Assembly: GCF_001426705.1 (NCBI RefSeq)
Contig: NZ_LMFC01000003.1
Location: 450,841 to 514,840, forward strand
Source: Cellulomonas sp. Root485
GTDB lineage: Bacteria > Actinomycetota > Actinomycetes > Actinomycetales > Cellulomonadaceae
Direction: 5' to 3'
DNA: 64,000 nt
Shown: positions 39,410-47,374 of the stretch, in pieces
How positions within the stretch are numbered: the first letter of the stretch is position 1
How the letters are laid out: every line of letters starts with the position of its first letter
Position numbers and translations under genes: made by a program
The notes under the pieces: generated by a model
The model's input: the letters and a program-made list of their open reading frames with translations, nothing else
Database searches by the model: none
Told to the model about the DNA's origin: nothing

Positions 39410-41468
39410 ACCCCAGGATCTCGGGATAAACCGGGCTATTCTCACCCGTCCGGGCGAGCACGTGCTCCGCCAGGAACGCCTCCACCACCTGGTACCAGAC
39501 GATCGCGTGCTGCGGGCTGAGCACCCAGTGGTTCTCGTCGGGGAAGTACAGGAACCGGTGCGGCGTCTTCCCCTCGTCGTCGGCGGGCAGACCGCTCCGG
39601 GACAGCAGCTCGTACCAGAGGCGCAGCCCCTCGCCGATCGGCACGCGGTAGTCCTTGTCGCCGTGCACGACGAGCATCGGCGTGACGATCTGCTCGACGA
39701 ACCGGTGCGGTGAGTTCTCGAGCGCCATCTCGAGCGTCATCTCGCGCTCCCAGTAGTAGGCCGCGTCCGTCGTCGGCCCGAACTGGTCCAGCGCCCACAG
39801 GCTCGCGTGCGTGACGATCGCCCGGAACCGGTCGGTGTGCCCCGCCACCCAGTTGGCCATGTAGCCGCCGAACGACCCGCCCATCGCGGCCGTCCGAGTC
39901 TCGTCGATGTCGTCCCGCGCCTCCACGGCGTCGGTGATGGCCAGCAGGTCCGTGTACGGCGCCGCACCCCACGCCCCCCACCCGGCCTGCACGAAGTCCT
40001 GGCCGTAGCCGGTCGACAGCGCCGGGTCCGGCAGGAGGACCGCGTAGCCGCGCGCGACGAGGATCCACGGGTTCCACCGCCACGACCACGCGTTCCACGA
40101 CCCCAGCGGACCGCCGTGGATCCACAGGAGCAGCGGCGCCTTCCCATCGCCCTCGGGCAGCGCCAGCCATCCGCGGACACGCCGACCGTCCGACGCGGTC
40201 GTCTCCACCTCGGTGAGCGTGCCCGGCAGCTCCGGCGTCGCGGCCGGGCTGCGCAGCGCTGTCGTCGCGCCGGTCTCCAGGTCGATCCGCACCGGGTGCG
40301 ACGGCGCCTCGTACGACGTCCGCAGCGCGAACGCCACCGAACCGTCGGGGCTCACCGACACGTCCGTGAACGTGGCGTCGTCGCTGGTCAGCCGCGTGAC
40401 CTCGTCGGACTCCAGGTCGATCCGGAACACCGGTCCGCGACCGTCGTCGTCCGCCGACACGAGCAGGCCGGTGCTGTCGGGCAGCCAGACCGGGTGCTGC
40501 GGCCACCGGTCCCAGCTCTCGACGAGCGTCCGCGGCTCACCACCCGCCAGCGCGGCGAGCTGGAGCGTGACTCGAGGGGCGTCGTGCGGTGTCGACACGG
40601 TCTCGCGGACGTAGGCGACCCACTGCCCGTCCGGCGAGATCGCGGGCGACCAGAGGTCCGCGGCGGGGTCGTCGACGAGCACCCGGTGCTCCCCCGACGC
40701 CACGTCGACCGCGACGAGCCGCCCCCGCTGCGACCCGCGCGCGAGCGGCTGGTTCCACCCGGTCACCACCGTGCGCCCGTCGGCGCTGATGGCGGCTGCC
40801 TGCTCGACCAGCGCCGACCGTGCCCCCGGCGTCACGTCCGTGAGCGTGAGCCGGGGGTCCTTGGCGCCGGCCAGGGGCGCGACGACGTCCGTGCCGATGT
40901 CCGCGACGAACCAGTGCGGCGACTCCGGCCCCAGGTCGTGGTCCCAGAACCGGACCGGGTAGCCGTCGTGCAGGATCGCCGCGACCTTCTTCTCCTTGCG
41001 GGCCTTGCGCAGCTTCTCGTCGGTCTCCGCGTCGGTCGCGCTCGGCAGGACGTCCGAACCGACCAGCACGACGTCGGCGTCCCGCGCCACCTGGACACCG
41101 CCCAGGCCCGCCGCCCGGTCCGCGACCACACGCGCCTCCGCACCGTCGCGCGGCATCAGCCACAGCGCCGGCACCGGCTCGTCGTCGTCCGCCTTGCCGT
41201 CCGGGTCCGGCCGCGCGCTGGTGAACAGCAGGTCCCCGTTCTGCGTGAACGCGGCGCTGGCCTCCCCCTTGGCGCTCCGCGTCAGCCGCCTGGCGGGCTT
41301 CTCCCCGGTGGGGTCCACCTCCCACAGCGCGGTCACGAACTTGGTCGACTTGCCATCGAGCGTCGCGACGCTCGTCACCAGCCGCGACCCGTCCGGCGAC
41401 AGCACCAACCCACTGACCCGAGGAATGGCGACGTACTGCTCCAGCTCATGAAAGGGCGTAGAAGTCAT
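39408..41468 (-). CDS. S9-family prolyl oligopeptidase-type peptidase
   Basis: 686 aa, no signal peptide. Residues about 10-410 form a beta-propeller (WD40-like blades such as SPDGSRLV, SPDGQWVAYVRE, SPDGSVAFALR). The C-terminal alpha/beta hydrolase has the nucleophile GGSFGGYMANW, an acid in HGDKDYRVP and the histidine in PDENHWVLSPQH. This is the acylaminoacyl-peptidase/dipeptidyl-peptidase group, which trims short peptides. ATG 41468 (MTSTPFHELEQYV) is taken because the longer frame upstream runs through palindromic repeats; GGACGG is a weak ribosome site. Confidence 0.9.
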   Translation of the reverse strand: MTSTPFHELEQYVAIPRVSGLVLSPDGSRLVTSVATLDGKSTKFVTALWEVDPTGEKPARRLTRSAKGEASAAFTQNGDLLFTSARPDPDGKADDDEPVPALWLMPRDGAEARVVADRAAGLGGVQVARDADVVLVGSDVLPSATDAETDEKLRKARKEKKVAAILHDGYPVRFWDHDLGPESPHWFVADIGTDVVAPLAGAKDPRLTLTDVTPGARSALVEQAAAISADGRTVVTGWNQPLARGSQRGRLVAVDVASGEHRVLVDDPAADLWSPAISPDGQWVAYVRETVSTPHDAPRVTLQLAALAGGEPRTLVESWDRWPQHPVWLPDSTGLLVSADDDGRGPVFRIDLESDEVTRLTSDDATFTDVSVSPDGSVAFALRTSYEAPSHPVRIDLETGATTALRSPAATPELPGTLTEVETTASDGRRVRGWLALPEGDGKAPLLLWIHGGPLGSWNAWSWRWNPWILVARGYAVLLPDPALSTGYGQDFVQAGWGAWGAAPYTDLLAITDAVEARDDIDETRTAAMGGSFGGYMANWVAGHTDRFRAIVTHASLWALDQFGPTTDAAYYWEREMTLEMALENSPHRFVEQIVTPMLVVHGDKDYRVPIGEGLRLWYELLSRSGLPADDEGKTPHRFLYFPDENHWVLSPQHAIVWYQVVEAFLAEHVLARTGENSPVYPEILG

Positions 41469-41518
41469 GCGGCCCGTCCTATCACCGGTTGCTGGGCGAT
41501 GTCCCGATGGCGACGCCC

Positions 41519-41657
41519 GCGACCAAGCCATGGCTGACGTATCCGCCCCGATCACCGTCACCCACGGCTTGTTCCCGGGAGCAGTCCCAGAGGGCGGCCG
41601 CGACCAAGCCATGGGGGACGTTCGGGTGGTCGTGTGCGTCAGTCATGGCATGGTCGG
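41519..41657. repeat. Two palindromic repeat units left of the AbiEi/DUF559 gene
   Basis: Unit L1 (41519-41574): GCGACCAAGCCATGG then, after 27 bases, CCCACGGCTTGTTC. Unit L2 (41600-41657): GCGACCAAGCCATGG and TCATGGCATGGTCGG. The two start 81 bases apart. The stop codon of the AbiEi/DUF559 gene lies in the right arm of L2. Two related units lie on the other side of that gene (42699-42827). Confidence 0.8.
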
Positions 41658-42596
41658 TCGTCGGGTCAGTGCCGCGCGGATCGCTGTCGGGATGACGGTG
41701 CGTGCTGCGATGTCGGCCGACGTGAACCGCAGCAGCTCGACCCGGCCCGTCGCGAGCAGCGCGTTCTGACGTCGGCGGTCATGCAGCACCGCGTCCGGTG
41801 TCTCGTGGAACTCGCGCCCGTCGATCTCCGCGATGAGCCACCGGTCGCCGCCCAGCTGCCACCCGAGGTCGCCTCGTCCGAGGAACCGCCCATCGTCGTC
41901 GCGGATCTCGACCTGCAGCCGGTCGGGCGCAACCCCGGCGTCGATGCACTGCAGCCTCGCGAACGTCTCCAACGGCGACTCCGCGCCGGGGTCGACGAGG
42001 TCCCACCACTCGGCACACCGAGACGAGCCCCGGCGTCCGAGGACTCGCTGCCGGACCTCGTCGAGCGACTGCCCGGTCAGGAGCCCTCGGAAGAGCACGT
42101 CATCCAGAACCGCTATCGCGTTGTCCCGAGGCAGCTCGGGGACCGACTGTGCCAGCGCAGGTACGAGCGCGCTGACCGCACGGCTCCCGAACCGCTCGGC
42201 CTCGACCTCGCGGAACTGGCGGACACGGATGCCGTCGCGCACCCGCCGTGGATGAGTCGACGGGAGGGCGACCTCCGGCACGATGCTCGCCGGAAGGCCG
42301 CGCACCCCGTGCAGGGCGAGTGCGCACGATCCCACGGCGACTGCCGTCGGACCGTGGGCGAGCATCCCGAGCCACGCCGCGCGTCGGCGTCGACCATCGG
42401 CGTCCGACCGTCGGTCGACCGTCGGGGTGAGGTCGTAGACCCCGTGGGTCGCACGTCGCCACTCGCCGCTGTGGACGCGGCGCGCTCGCTGTCCGGCCGT
42501 GACGCTCGCGTCCGCACACTGTCCGGCCGAGACGAGACCCTCCTGGCGCAGAGCGAGCGCCACCAGAGACCGCGGAACTGCCTGTGTCGCACCCAC
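41643..42596 (-). CDS. AbiEi-like/DUF559 protein (winged helix plus Vsr-like nuclease domain)
   Basis: 317 aa if started at GTG 42596; the start is uncertain because no ribosome site or hexamer is clear. The N-terminal winged-helix part (LVALALRQEGLVSAGQCADA, EWRRATHGVYDLT) is the type seen in AbiEi antitoxins. The C-terminal DUF559 domain (SPLETFARLQCIDAGV, GRGDLGWQLGGDRWLIAEID, ENGREF-like GREFHET, RRRQNALLATGRVELLRFT) has the Vsr-like endonuclease fold with candidate metal residues Glu, Asp and Asp. No cognate AbiEii toxin gene is adjacent. Role unknown; flanking repeats suggest a mobile or repeat-linked cassette. Confidence 0.75.
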   Translation of the reverse strand: MGATQAVPRSLVALALRQEGLVSAGQCADASVTAGQRARRVHSGEWRRATHGVYDLTPTVDRRSDADGRRRRAAWLGMLAHGPTAVAVGSCALALHGVRGLPASIVPEVALPSTHPRRVRDGIRVRQFREVEAERFGSRAVSALVPALAQSVPELPRDNAIAVLDDVLFRGLLTGQSLDEVRQRVLGRRGSSRCAEWWDLVDPGAESPLETFARLQCIDAGVAPDRLQVEIRDDDGRFLGRGDLGWQLGGDRWLIAEIDGREFHETPDAVLHDRRRQNALLATGRVELLRFTSADIAARTVIPTAIRAALTRRPTMP

Positions 42597-42698
42597 CGCG
42601 TCATCACAGCGCGGACGACGCCCGCCGAACGCATCCACCACCCGCCCGGTGGACGTCGCGTCGCCCCGCCGGGCTGTGGTCGTCTCGCCGAGCTGCGA

Positions 42699-42827
42699 CG
42701 ACCACGTCATGAGTGTCGCGACGGGCGCGTCCCGCAGCATCCATGGCTTGGTCGCCGTGCCGGGTTCCTGCGACCAAGCCATTCGCGTCGCGACCGGACC
42801 GCTCCCCGGCACCCATGGCTTGGTTGC
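42699..42827. repeat. Two palindromic repeat units right of the AbiEi/DUF559 gene
   Basis: Unit R1: a decayed left arm (CGACCACGTCATG, 42699-42711) and right arm CCATGGCTTGGTCGC (42741-42755). Unit R2: GCGACCAAGCCATT (42770-42783) and CCATGGCTTGGTTGC (42813-42827). Arms match those of L1 and L2 across the gene. The remaining bases of this 279-base gap (42597-42698, 42828-42875) hold nothing I can name. Confidence 0.8.
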
Positions 42828-42875
42828 GCCGCCGACCGACGGGGGGCGCCCTCGGGAGCCGTCCGGTGCCGGTGG

Positions 42876-44966
42876 TCAGGCCGGTGGGTGGGTGTCGCGG
42901 TCGGCCAGGTCGGCCAGCATCGCGTTGTACTCGTCCAGCTCCACGTCGCCGTCGCGGTCGACCTGGCGGTCGCGGCGGCGGGCGGTGCGGTCGTCGTCGC
43001 GGGACCACGCGAGCGCGACGCCGATCGCCAGGGCCAGGGTCGGGATCTCGCCGATGCCCCAGGTGATCGCGCCGCCGAGCTGCTGGTCGGCGATCGCGGA
43101 CGGTCCCCAGGGGCGGCCCATGAGCCCGAACCAGTCGGCGACCAGCAGCACGTCGCCGGACACGAGAGTCACGCCGAAGAACGCGTGGAAGACCATCGTC
43201 GCGAACAGCAGGAGGAGCCGCTGCGGGTACGGGAGCCGGCGCGGGCCGGGGTCGATGCCGACGAGCGCGTTCACGAACAGGTACCCGGCGGCGGTGAAGT
43301 GCACGACCATCGCCAGGTGGCCGACGGGGCTGCGCAGCGACCACTCGAACAGGCCCGAGTAGTAGAAGAGCAGCATCGACCCGATGAAGTTCACGGCGGC
43401 GACGACCGGGTGCGCGAGGAAGTGGCCGACGTGGCTGTCGACGATGGTGAGGATCCACTCGCGGGGGCCGCGGGAGTCGTCGTCGCGCAGCTGTGTCGAG
43501 CGGACCGGGAGGGCGCGCAGAGCGAGGGTGACGGGCGCCGAGAGCGCGAGGAACAGCGGCACGACCATCGCGAGCACCATGTGCTGGACCATGTGCGCGC
43601 TGAACAGGACGTGCCCGAAGAGGGCGGGTCCGCCGTTGGTGGCCCAGAAGAACAGGACCATGCCGAGCGTCCACGACGCGGCGCGGGCCATCGACCAGGA
43701 GTCCCCGCGCCGACGCAGGCGCAGCACCCACCGCCAGTACACGAACAGCCCCGCGACGGCCGCGGACGCGAGCACCAGGTCCCAGCGCCACTCGGTGACC
43801 CAGAGCAGCCCGCTCGGCTCGGGCGGCAGCGGGTGCCCGGTGAGCTGGTAGGCGGGCGACGGGTCGGCGGGCGGCTCCTCGGGCACGGGCGGCGCGGTCT
43901 CCCCGAGCGCGACGGCCACCCCCGAGACGGCCCCCATGACGGTCAGCTCGACGAGGACCAGGCGCCAGAACAGCCAGTCGGTGGTGCGGGTGGCCAGCTG
44001 CGGCAGGACGGTCCGGCGGTGCGCGAGCCCGAGCAGCCCGAGCACGCCGAACAGGGCGACCTTGGCCAGCAGCAGCAGACCGTAGGTGGTGGTGAGGTCG
44101 CTCCAGGTGGTCGTCCGCAGCAGGCCGTTGACCAGCCCCGACACCGCCACGGCGACGAAGCACCAGCCGGCGATGACCGAGTACCGCGCGACCGACGCCG
44201 ACAGGTCGGTGCCCACCCGTCGGACCAGGAGCGCGAGGGCTGTGAGCGCGCCGATCCAGATCGCGGCGCCGACCAGGTGGACCACCATCGACGACGTCGC
44301 GATGTCGTGCCCCGAGGCGCCGGCGGCGTGGCCGAGCTGCGCCTGCTGCCAGAGCGCCACGAGCACGATCGCGGCGGTCCAGGCGGCCCCGGTGGGCGTG
44401 GTGACGACGAGCGCGAGCGCGGTGGTGACCGCCGCGACCGTCGTGATGAGCAGCAGCGTGCGGCCGAGGTCGATCTGCGTGACGAAGACGCCGAGCTCCG
44501 CGCCGAACGAGTCCGAGTTCAGCGGGCGGCCCGCGACGTTCGCGTAGGTGAGCACCAGGTGCACGATCGACAGGAGCGTCCAGGTGCCCGCGGCGAACCC
44601 GGCCACGAGCGTGCTGCGCGGGTACGCCCGCCCGTCCGCGGTGCCGATGCCGGCGCGGGCGGTGCGGGTCGACGCGACGGAGGCGCGGCGCGGGAGCACG
44701 CACACTGCCAGGACGAGCGCGCCGAGCGTCACCGACCCCGCGAGCTCGGTGAGCGTCTCCGTCGCGGGCAGGCCCCAGCGCACGGCGGCGCCGGGGTCGC
44801 GGAGCAGCGCCGGGAGCGCCGCACCCGAGAACGCGACACCGAGCAGCGCGGCGGCCACGGCGGCGAGCACCAGCGCGAGCACGCGCCAGGGGCTCGGGGG
44901 CCGACGCGCGTCGACCCCCGGCCCACCGGCACCCGCGCGGCCGGCGCTCGTCACCGGCGCAGTCAT
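42876..44966 (-). CDS. CopD-CtaG fusion: copper transport and cytochrome c oxidase assembly
   Basis: 696 aa with many transmembrane helices. Residues about 25-330 match CopD (FAAGTWTLLSIVHLVLTYAN, SSMVVHLVGAAIWIGALTAL); about 350-650 match the caa3-type oxidase assembly factor CtaG (LFFWATNGGPALFGHVLFSA followed by HMVQHMVL, HPVVAAVNFIGSMLLFYYSG). Histidines of both parts can carry copper across the membrane toward the oxidase CuB/CuA centres. ATG 44966 (MTAPVTSAG) preceded by TACGCT at six bases. It lies downstream of copC and ycnI on the same strand, the usual neighbours. Confidence 0.9.
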   Translation of the reverse strand: MTAPVTSAGRAGAGGPGVDARRPPSPWRVLALVLAAVAAALLGVAFSGAALPALLRDPGAAVRWGLPATETLTELAGSVTLGALVLAVCVLPRRASVASTRTARAGIGTADGRAYPRSTLVAGFAAGTWTLLSIVHLVLTYANVAGRPLNSDSFGAELGVFVTQIDLGRTLLLITTVAAVTTALALVVTTPTGAAWTAAIVLVALWQQAQLGHAAGASGHDIATSSMVVHLVGAAIWIGALTALALLVRRVGTDLSASVARYSVIAGWCFVAVAVSGLVNGLLRTTTWSDLTTTYGLLLLAKVALFGVLGLLGLAHRRTVLPQLATRTTDWLFWRLVLVELTVMGAVSGVAVALGETAPPVPEEPPADPSPAYQLTGHPLPPEPSGLLWVTEWRWDLVLASAAVAGLFVYWRWVLRLRRRGDSWSMARAASWTLGMVLFFWATNGGPALFGHVLFSAHMVQHMVLAMVVPLFLALSAPVTLALRALPVRSTQLRDDDSRGPREWILTIVDSHVGHFLAHPVVAAVNFIGSMLLFYYSGLFEWSLRSPVGHLAMVVHFTAAGYLFVNALVGIDPGPRRLPYPQRLLLLFATMVFHAFFGVTLVSGDVLLVADWFGLMGRPWGPSAIADQQLGGAITWGIGEIPTLALAIGVALAWSRDDDRTARRRDRQVDRDGDVELDEYNAMLADLADRDTHPPA

Positions 44967-44972
44967 CCGACC

Positions 44973-44978
44973 AGCGTA
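44973..44978 (-). promoter_or_regulatory. -10 hexamer of likely leaderless copD-ctaG gene
   Basis: TACGCT (minus strand) ends six bases before the ATG at 44966; exact TANNNT match and no Shine-Dalgarno. Confidence 0.5.
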
Positions 44979-45078
44979 GGTCGCCGCAGCGACCGGTCCG
45001 ACATGCCGTCGGTCACGTCCCGGACGACCGCGGTGGGTCGCTCGACGTCGTTTCCGGACGACGCCCGGACGACCCCTG

Positions 45079-45116
45079 CGTACGGCCCGCTCACGGACCC
45101 TGCGCCGGGCCGTACG
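45079..45116. terminator. Hairpin terminator after copC
   Basis: CGTACGGCCCG (45079-45089) and CGGGCCGTACG (45106-45116) pair over 11 bp with a 16-base loop, 50 bases past the copC stop on the minus strand. The rest of the 199-base gap to 44966 holds only the TACGCT hexamer of the next gene. Confidence 0.7.
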
Positions 45117-45165
45117 GGCGGAGACATCGAGCGGCCGCCCACGGACGCTGCGACGTGGAGCATGC

Positions 45166-45789
45166 TCACGGGGCCGGGACACCCGGGTCCGTCGGCGGTC
45201 CGGTCGGTGGCCGCCTCAGCAGCAGCCACGCGACGATGCCGCCGACCACGACGAGCGCGGCGACGATCCCGATGAGGACCGCCCCGGACACGCGCCCCTC
45301 CGAGGCGGCCGGAGTCGGCGACGGCGACGGGCTCGGTGACGCCGACTCGCTCGCCTGGACCTCGGCGGAGGTCGTCGGGGTCGGGCTCGGCGCCGGCGTC
45401 GTCGCCCCGTACGTCATGGACTCGGCGGCCGTGAACGTGAACTGGTCCTCGATGGGGTGCCCGTCGGCGGACGTGACGCGGTAGATGACGGTGTACTCGC
45501 CGGCGGGCAGCTCACCGGTGACGGCCTGCGAGACGGTGTTGTCGACGAGGATCGGCGGCCCGATGTTCACCATCACGTCGTCGGCGGTGTGGACCATGAT
45601 CGTCGTCCCGACGAACAGCACCGGCTCGTTGAACGTCAGCGAGACGGTCTCGGGGACGTAGGGCACGGTGGACCCGGCGGCCGGGTCGGTGCTCTGCAGG
45701 ACGTTGTGCGCCTGGGCGGCGGGCGCGCCGAGGACGACAGCCGCCAGGGCGAGCGTGAGGGTGACGAGCCCGCCGAGGAGCCGGGTCAT
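45166..45789 (-). CDS. copC: CopC-like copper resistance protein with membrane anchor
   Basis: 207 aa exported copper chaperone. Signal peptide ends AAQA so that His28 becomes the mature N-terminal residue (HNVLQSTDPAAG), as required for the Cu(II) site of CopC; a second histidine is in SADGHPIEDQF. The beta-barrel (28-125) is followed by a Ser/Pro/Thr linker and a C-terminal transmembrane helix with RRPP tail. ATG overlaps the stop of the YcnI gene (ATGA). Works with YcnI and CopD in copper handling. Confidence 0.92.
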   Translation of the reverse strand: MTRLLGGLVTLTLALAAVVLGAPAAQAHNVLQSTDPAAGSTVPYVPETVSLTFNEPVLFVGTTIMVHTADDVMVNIGPPILVDNTVSQAVTGELPAGEYTVIYRVTSADGHPIEDQFTFTAAESMTYGATTPAPSPTPTTSAEVQASESASPSPSPSPTPAASEGRVSGAVLIGIVAALVVVGGIVAWLLLRRPPTGPPTDPGVPAP

Positions 45790-46487
45790 GCGTCACCGCG
45801 CCGACGACCCAGCACCACGATCACGAGGGCAGTCGCGCCGAGGGCGAGACCGACCCCGCCGAGGACGCGGGCGAGTGTGTCGGGCTCGGACGTCGTCGGG
45901 GTGGCCGCGGTGACCACCGCGGCCTGCTCGACGACGGCGGCGTCGGACTCCGCGTCGGTCGTCGTCAGCTCCGGTGCGGGGTGCGCGGGCTCCTCGCCAC
46001 CCTCCTCCGCGACGTCGACCCAGTCCACGACCGTGCCGTCGGTGTACGTCTGGTGCGCCGGCAGGACCAGGTGGGTGCCGGCCTCGGGCAGCGGGCCGGT
46101 GGACACCTCGAACTCCTGGAACTGGCCGTCGACGATCTCGGCGCCGGGCTCCGCGGTCCACACGACGCGCGAGGGCGCCTCGGTCAGCGTGGTCCCGAAG
46201 AAGTCGACGGGTTCGGGCAGGGGGGCGGTCTCGACGGTGGCCGTCCAGCCGGGCAGCGGCTTGGTGGAGACCGACAGGAGAGGCGTGCCCGTCGGGAGGT
46301 CGACCGTGACCTGCGACGTCGCGGCGGTCTGCGACTCGTTGGGGACGCGGAAGGTGAGCACGGTCCATCCTCCTGCGGTGGTCTGCTCGGGGACCACCCG
46401 GACGTGTGCGGACGCGTTGGTGACGGGGAGGACGGCGAGGGCGAGCGCGACGAGGGTGGTCGCGCCGAGACGGCTGATCGGACGCAT
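45786..46487 (-). CDS. ycnI: YcnI-family copper-binding protein (DUF1775)
   Basis: 233 aa. ATG 46487 with GGGG upstream; signal peptide ending NASA makes His27 the mature first residue (HVRVVPEQTTAGGWTVLTFR), with the conserved tryptophan that caps the Cu(II) site in YcnI. The domain continues to about 155 (FGTTLTEAPSRVVWTAEPGA). An Ala/Thr/Glu-rich linker and a C-terminal helix (LARVLGGVGLALGATALVIV) with RRRGDA anchor it in the membrane. Coupled to copC by ATGA overlap; the pair is conserved in many actinobacteria. Confidence 0.9.
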   Translation of the reverse strand: MRPISRLGATTLVALALAVLPVTNASAHVRVVPEQTTAGGWTVLTFRVPNESQTAATSQVTVDLPTGTPLLSVSTKPLPGWTATVETAPLPEPVDFFGTTLTEAPSRVVWTAEPGAEIVDGQFQEFEVSTGPLPEAGTHLVLPAHQTYTDGTVVDWVDVAEEGGEEPAHPAPELTTTDAESDAAVVEQAAVVTAATPTTSEPDTLARVLGGVGLALGATALVIVVLGRRRGDA

Positions 46488-46561
46488 GAGAGGTCCCCTT
46501 CGGGGAGGCAGTGGTGGGTCGACGGCGGGCGCGCACGCACGAACCCCCCGACCGCTGCCGA

Positions 46562-47206
46562 TCAGCGCGGGGGGACCGTGGGCGACTGCCACGCGGGCGG
46601 ACCGCGCAGGGGGACGACGTCACGCCACCAGGCGTGCCCGGACCAGGGGACCTCGGCCGGCGTCGGCAGCGAGGGACGGGGGACGACGACGACGGTCGCG
46701 GGGCCACCGACGAGCGGACGCAGCCACGCCGCGAGCCACCACAGCGCGCGGTCGGCGCCGACGAGGACGAGGGCGGCCACGACCGTCGCGACGACGTGCA
46801 GCACGAGCATCGCGGACGCACCGAGCAGCGGTTGTGCGAGTCCGGGGTCGACCGCGGTGCACGCCGTCTGCGACTGCATGACCATGCCCGGGTGGTGCTC
46901 GTGCCCGAAGAGGGCAGCCTGGTCCGTCGCGCCCGGCATGCACGCCATCGACGTGAACAGACTGAACGACGAGTGCACCGCGAGCTGCCCGACGCCGAGG
47001 AGCGCGACCGCTCCGACCGGCCCGAGCCGGCGGCCCGTGAGGACCACGGCGGCGGCCAGCACGATCGCGGTCAGGCTGACGACGACCACGAACGGCGGGA
47101 GCGCCCCTCCGGCGAGCACGTGCGCGAGGGCCGCGAGCGCGACGGTCACCACGGCGACGACGGCCCCGCGCGCGAGGCGCAGCGGGCCGGTCGCGGGCGT
47201 AGGCAT
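46562..47206 (-). CDS. Membrane protein of the copper cluster, unknown function
   Basis: 214 aa from ATG 47206, chosen because TACGGT lies seven bases upstream; GTG 47215 would add three residues. Four or five transmembrane helices (RGAVVAVVTVALAALAHVLA, PPFVVVVSLTAIVLAAAVVL, VGAVALLGVGQLAVHSSFSL, LVLHVVATVVAALVLVGADR). Between helices 3 and 4 lies a stretch with metal-binding potential: SMACMPG, HEHHPGMVMQ. This, and the position 75 bases ahead of ycnI, fits copper sensing or binding. I know no named family with confidence. Confidence 0.75.
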   Translation of the reverse strand: MPTPATGPLRLARGAVVAVVTVALAALAHVLAGGALPPFVVVVSLTAIVLAAAVVLTGRRLGPVGAVALLGVGQLAVHSSFSLFTSMACMPGATDQAALFGHEHHPGMVMQSQTACTAVDPGLAQPLLGASAMLVLHVVATVVAALVLVGADRALWWLAAWLRPLVGGPATVVVVPRPSLPTPAEVPWSGHAWWRDVVPLRGPPAWQSPTVPPR

Positions 47207-47374
47207 GCTCGACACCGTAACGGTGACGGGCGACCGGCGTCCCTCGCGCTGAAGCGTTTATCCGCCGCTCGGACGCGGGGCGAGAAACCCTGTGGCGGGG
47301 AACATATCGCGGGTGCACCGTTGTTGCGGCACGTTAGTTGTCCTGCGCAATCATTCCCCGGCCGAGAAGGTCTC

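Noticed and set aside
47216..47374. Operator or promoter for the DHA2 exporter
   Set aside because: No convincing inverted repeat or -35/-10 pair could be placed with confidence.
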